6,959 nt of DNA from an uncultured Micrococcales bacterium (GTDB lineage: Bacteria > Actinomycetota > Actinomycetes > Actinomycetales > Microbacteriaceae): NCBI GenBank assembly GCA_903927775.1, contig CAIYOE010000081.1:1-6959 (forward strand), written 5' to 3'. The translations under genes and the position numbers were made by a program. The notes below the pieces were generated by a model. It searched no databases. It was not told the DNA's origin and saw nothing but the letters and a program-made list of their open reading frames with translations. Positions 5,949-6,959 of the stretch are shown here, piece after piece. The first letter of the stretch is position 1; each line of letters starts with the position of its first letter.

Positions 5949-6530
5949 TTATGGGGCCGGTGACAAGACCCAAAGTACCTCGACCTGCTGGTCGGTTGGG
6001 TTTAGCCAAGTGTGTGGGTCTCTGCCCCTGAATGTCATTGCGTCGCCGGCGCTCAAAAGCTGCCGCTCCGGCCCCAAAACAATTTCAAGTTGACCTCGCA
6101 GCACGTAGACAAACTCCACCTCGCAATTCAAAGAGTAAAGCTCTGCGCCAGCGGAGCCACCGGCTTCAATCACCGAATGCAGGACCTCGATGCTGGTTTG
6201 GTTGCCGCTCGACAGCAGATATTCCTTGGCGTCGCTGCCCCCAAAGTTGATCTGGGCGCCGTCTCCGGCACGAACTATCGCGCTCTCTGGTGCATCGAAT
6301 AAGTCGCCAACTTTGAGCCCCAGTGCTTCGCACACCGCTACCAAAGAAGCCACCGATGGCGAAACCTGGTCGCGCTCAAGTTTGCTCACGAACCCTTCGG
6401 TTAGGCCAGCAGCGGCTGCCACCTGACCCAGCGTGAGGCCGCGGGCCAAGCGGGTGGCTCGAATGCGTCCACCGATTGGGATTTCAGCCTTGGGCGCTGG
6501 CGACCCGGCTGCTTTCTTGGCGATTGCCAT
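5949..6530 (-). CDS. XRE-family transcriptional regulator with C-terminal cupin domain
   Basis: This is a 193-residue DNA-binding regulator. A basic, Ala/Lys/Pro-rich lead (1-19) is followed by an XRE helix-turn-helix at about 20-76, with the recognition region in GLTEGFVSKLERDQVSPSVAS (42-62), and a small cupin domain at about 110-193. Such proteins bind operators and sense a small ligand with the cupin barrel. The usual metal-binding HxH of cupin motif 1 is missing: the corresponding stretch is YSLNCEVEFVYVLRGQLE (132-149). His173 in motif 2 (RDPHTWLNP) is kept, so a metal-free ligand pocket is likely. Its ATG overlaps the stop of the cyclase-family gene by one base (TGATG), so the two are co-transcribed and it probably regulates that enzyme or its pathway. 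The effector is unknown. Control of the downstream ice-binding gene is possible but not shown. Confidence 0.9.
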   Translation of the reverse strand: MAIAKKAAGSPAPKAEIPIGGRIRATRLARGLTLGQVAAAAGLTEGFVSKLERDQVSPSVASLVAVCEALGLKVGDLFDAPESAIVRAGDGAQINFGGSDAKEYLLSSGNQTSIEVLHSVIEAGGSAGAELYSLNCEVEFVYVLRGQLEIVLGPERQLLSAGDAMTFRGRDPHTWLNPTDQQVEVLWVLSPAP

Positions 6531-6958
6531 CAGGCGCTCGCTTGCATGGCAACGGCACGGACTGGTGCGCCATCGATGCCAATAAATTTAATTGGAAGTA
6601 GCGAAATAACCGGCTGGTCAAAATCGATTGCTTCCAAGTTGGTGAGGTTCTCGCAGATCACACCGCCGGCTTTTGCAATCAGGTGGTGAACGGGAAAGCC
6701 CACACCGGGGTGTGTGTCGTCGGGGGTTTCATCGATGTTGATCGCGTCTAGTCCAAAGGTCAATACACCGCGCTCCAAAAGCAAGCTCACCAGCTCGGCG
6801 TTCAAATAGGGGTTGTTGAAGTACTCGTCGGTGCCGTAATAGCGACTCCAGCCAGTCTTGAAAAGAACAATGTCGCGGGCGTTCACCGCGTCAAGCTGCC
6901 GCCCCAATAGCTCGATAGTGATTTCCTGTCGAGCAACCAGCGGTCCGCAATCCAAAAC
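6530..6958 (-). CDS. Cyclase-family protein, kynurenine formamidase-like (5' partial)
   Basis: The frame is open to the window end; the C-terminal 142 residues and stop are visible. Features of the cyclase family (PF04199) are present: VNARDIVLFKTGWSRYYGT near the start of the visible part, then a FGLDAINIDETPDD segment, HHLIAKAGGVICENLTNL, and a C-terminal IKFIGIDGAPVRAVAM. These enzymes are metal-dependent amide or ring hydrolases, such as bacterial kynurenine formamidase and isatin hydrolase. The HxGTHxDxPxH metal motif lies in the N-terminal part, beyond the window, so activity and substrate cannot be judged here. The TTG at 6953-6955 is in the middle of a conserved stretch and is not the true start. 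Stop and start overlap with the XRE-cupin regulator, suggesting a shared operon. Confidence 0.88.
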   Translation of the reverse strand, partial: VLDCGPLVARQEITIELLGRQLDAVNARDIVLFKTGWSRYYGTDEYFNNPYLNAELVSLLLERGVLTFGLDAINIDETPDDTHPGVGFPVHHLIAKAGGVICENLTNLEAIDFDQPVISLLPIKFIGIDGAPVRAVAMQASA

Positions 6959-6959
6959 C

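Overview
This 6959-base window looks like chromosomal DNA of an actinobacterium with moderate GC. A freshwater or cold-water member of the Microbacteriaceae is my best guess, but this rests on gene style rather than any marker gene. The hints are an actinobacterial-type pilM-pilN-pilO run, a sortase with an LPxT-anchored surface protein, G-rich Shine-Dalgarno sequences, occasional TTG codons in possible start positions, and an XRE-cupin regulator coupled to a cyclase-family enzyme.

Layout. Bases 1-3828 on the plus strand hold the end of a type IV pilus operon. It contains a large partial minor-pilin-like protein whose visible part is mostly glycine/serine/threonine-rich beta-solenoid, then pilM, pilN and pilO. 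The pil genes overlap at their stop and start codons, so they are probably co-translated. Bases 3893-4009 carry a 38-residue lysine-rich protein. A 28-base stem-loop with a TTCG loop (4025-4052) lies between it and the converging minus-strand genes.

The minus strand runs from 6959 down to 4069, in two probable units. The first is a cyclase-family metal hydrolase (partial, cut by the window end) whose stop overlaps the start of an XRE-cupin regulator. The second is a two-gene cell-surface unit: a DUF3494 ice-binding protein with signal peptide, threonine/proline repeat stalk, an LPNTE sorting motif, a membrane segment and a basic tail, followed by a class D-like sortase.

How the parts fit. 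The ice-binding protein is probably exported, then cut and fixed to the cell wall by the neighbouring sortase, so that the cell displays an ice- or surface-binding domain on a flexible stalk. The adjacent type IV pilus genes would give a second surface-attachment organelle. The most interesting points are this self-contained ice-adhesin and sortase pair, its unusual LPNTE motif (normally LPxTG), and a strong RNA hairpin with a GAAA loop that covers the likely sortase start codon. No stretch longer than 300 bases is without a gene. No tRNA, rRNA, insertion sequence or CRISPR array is visible.
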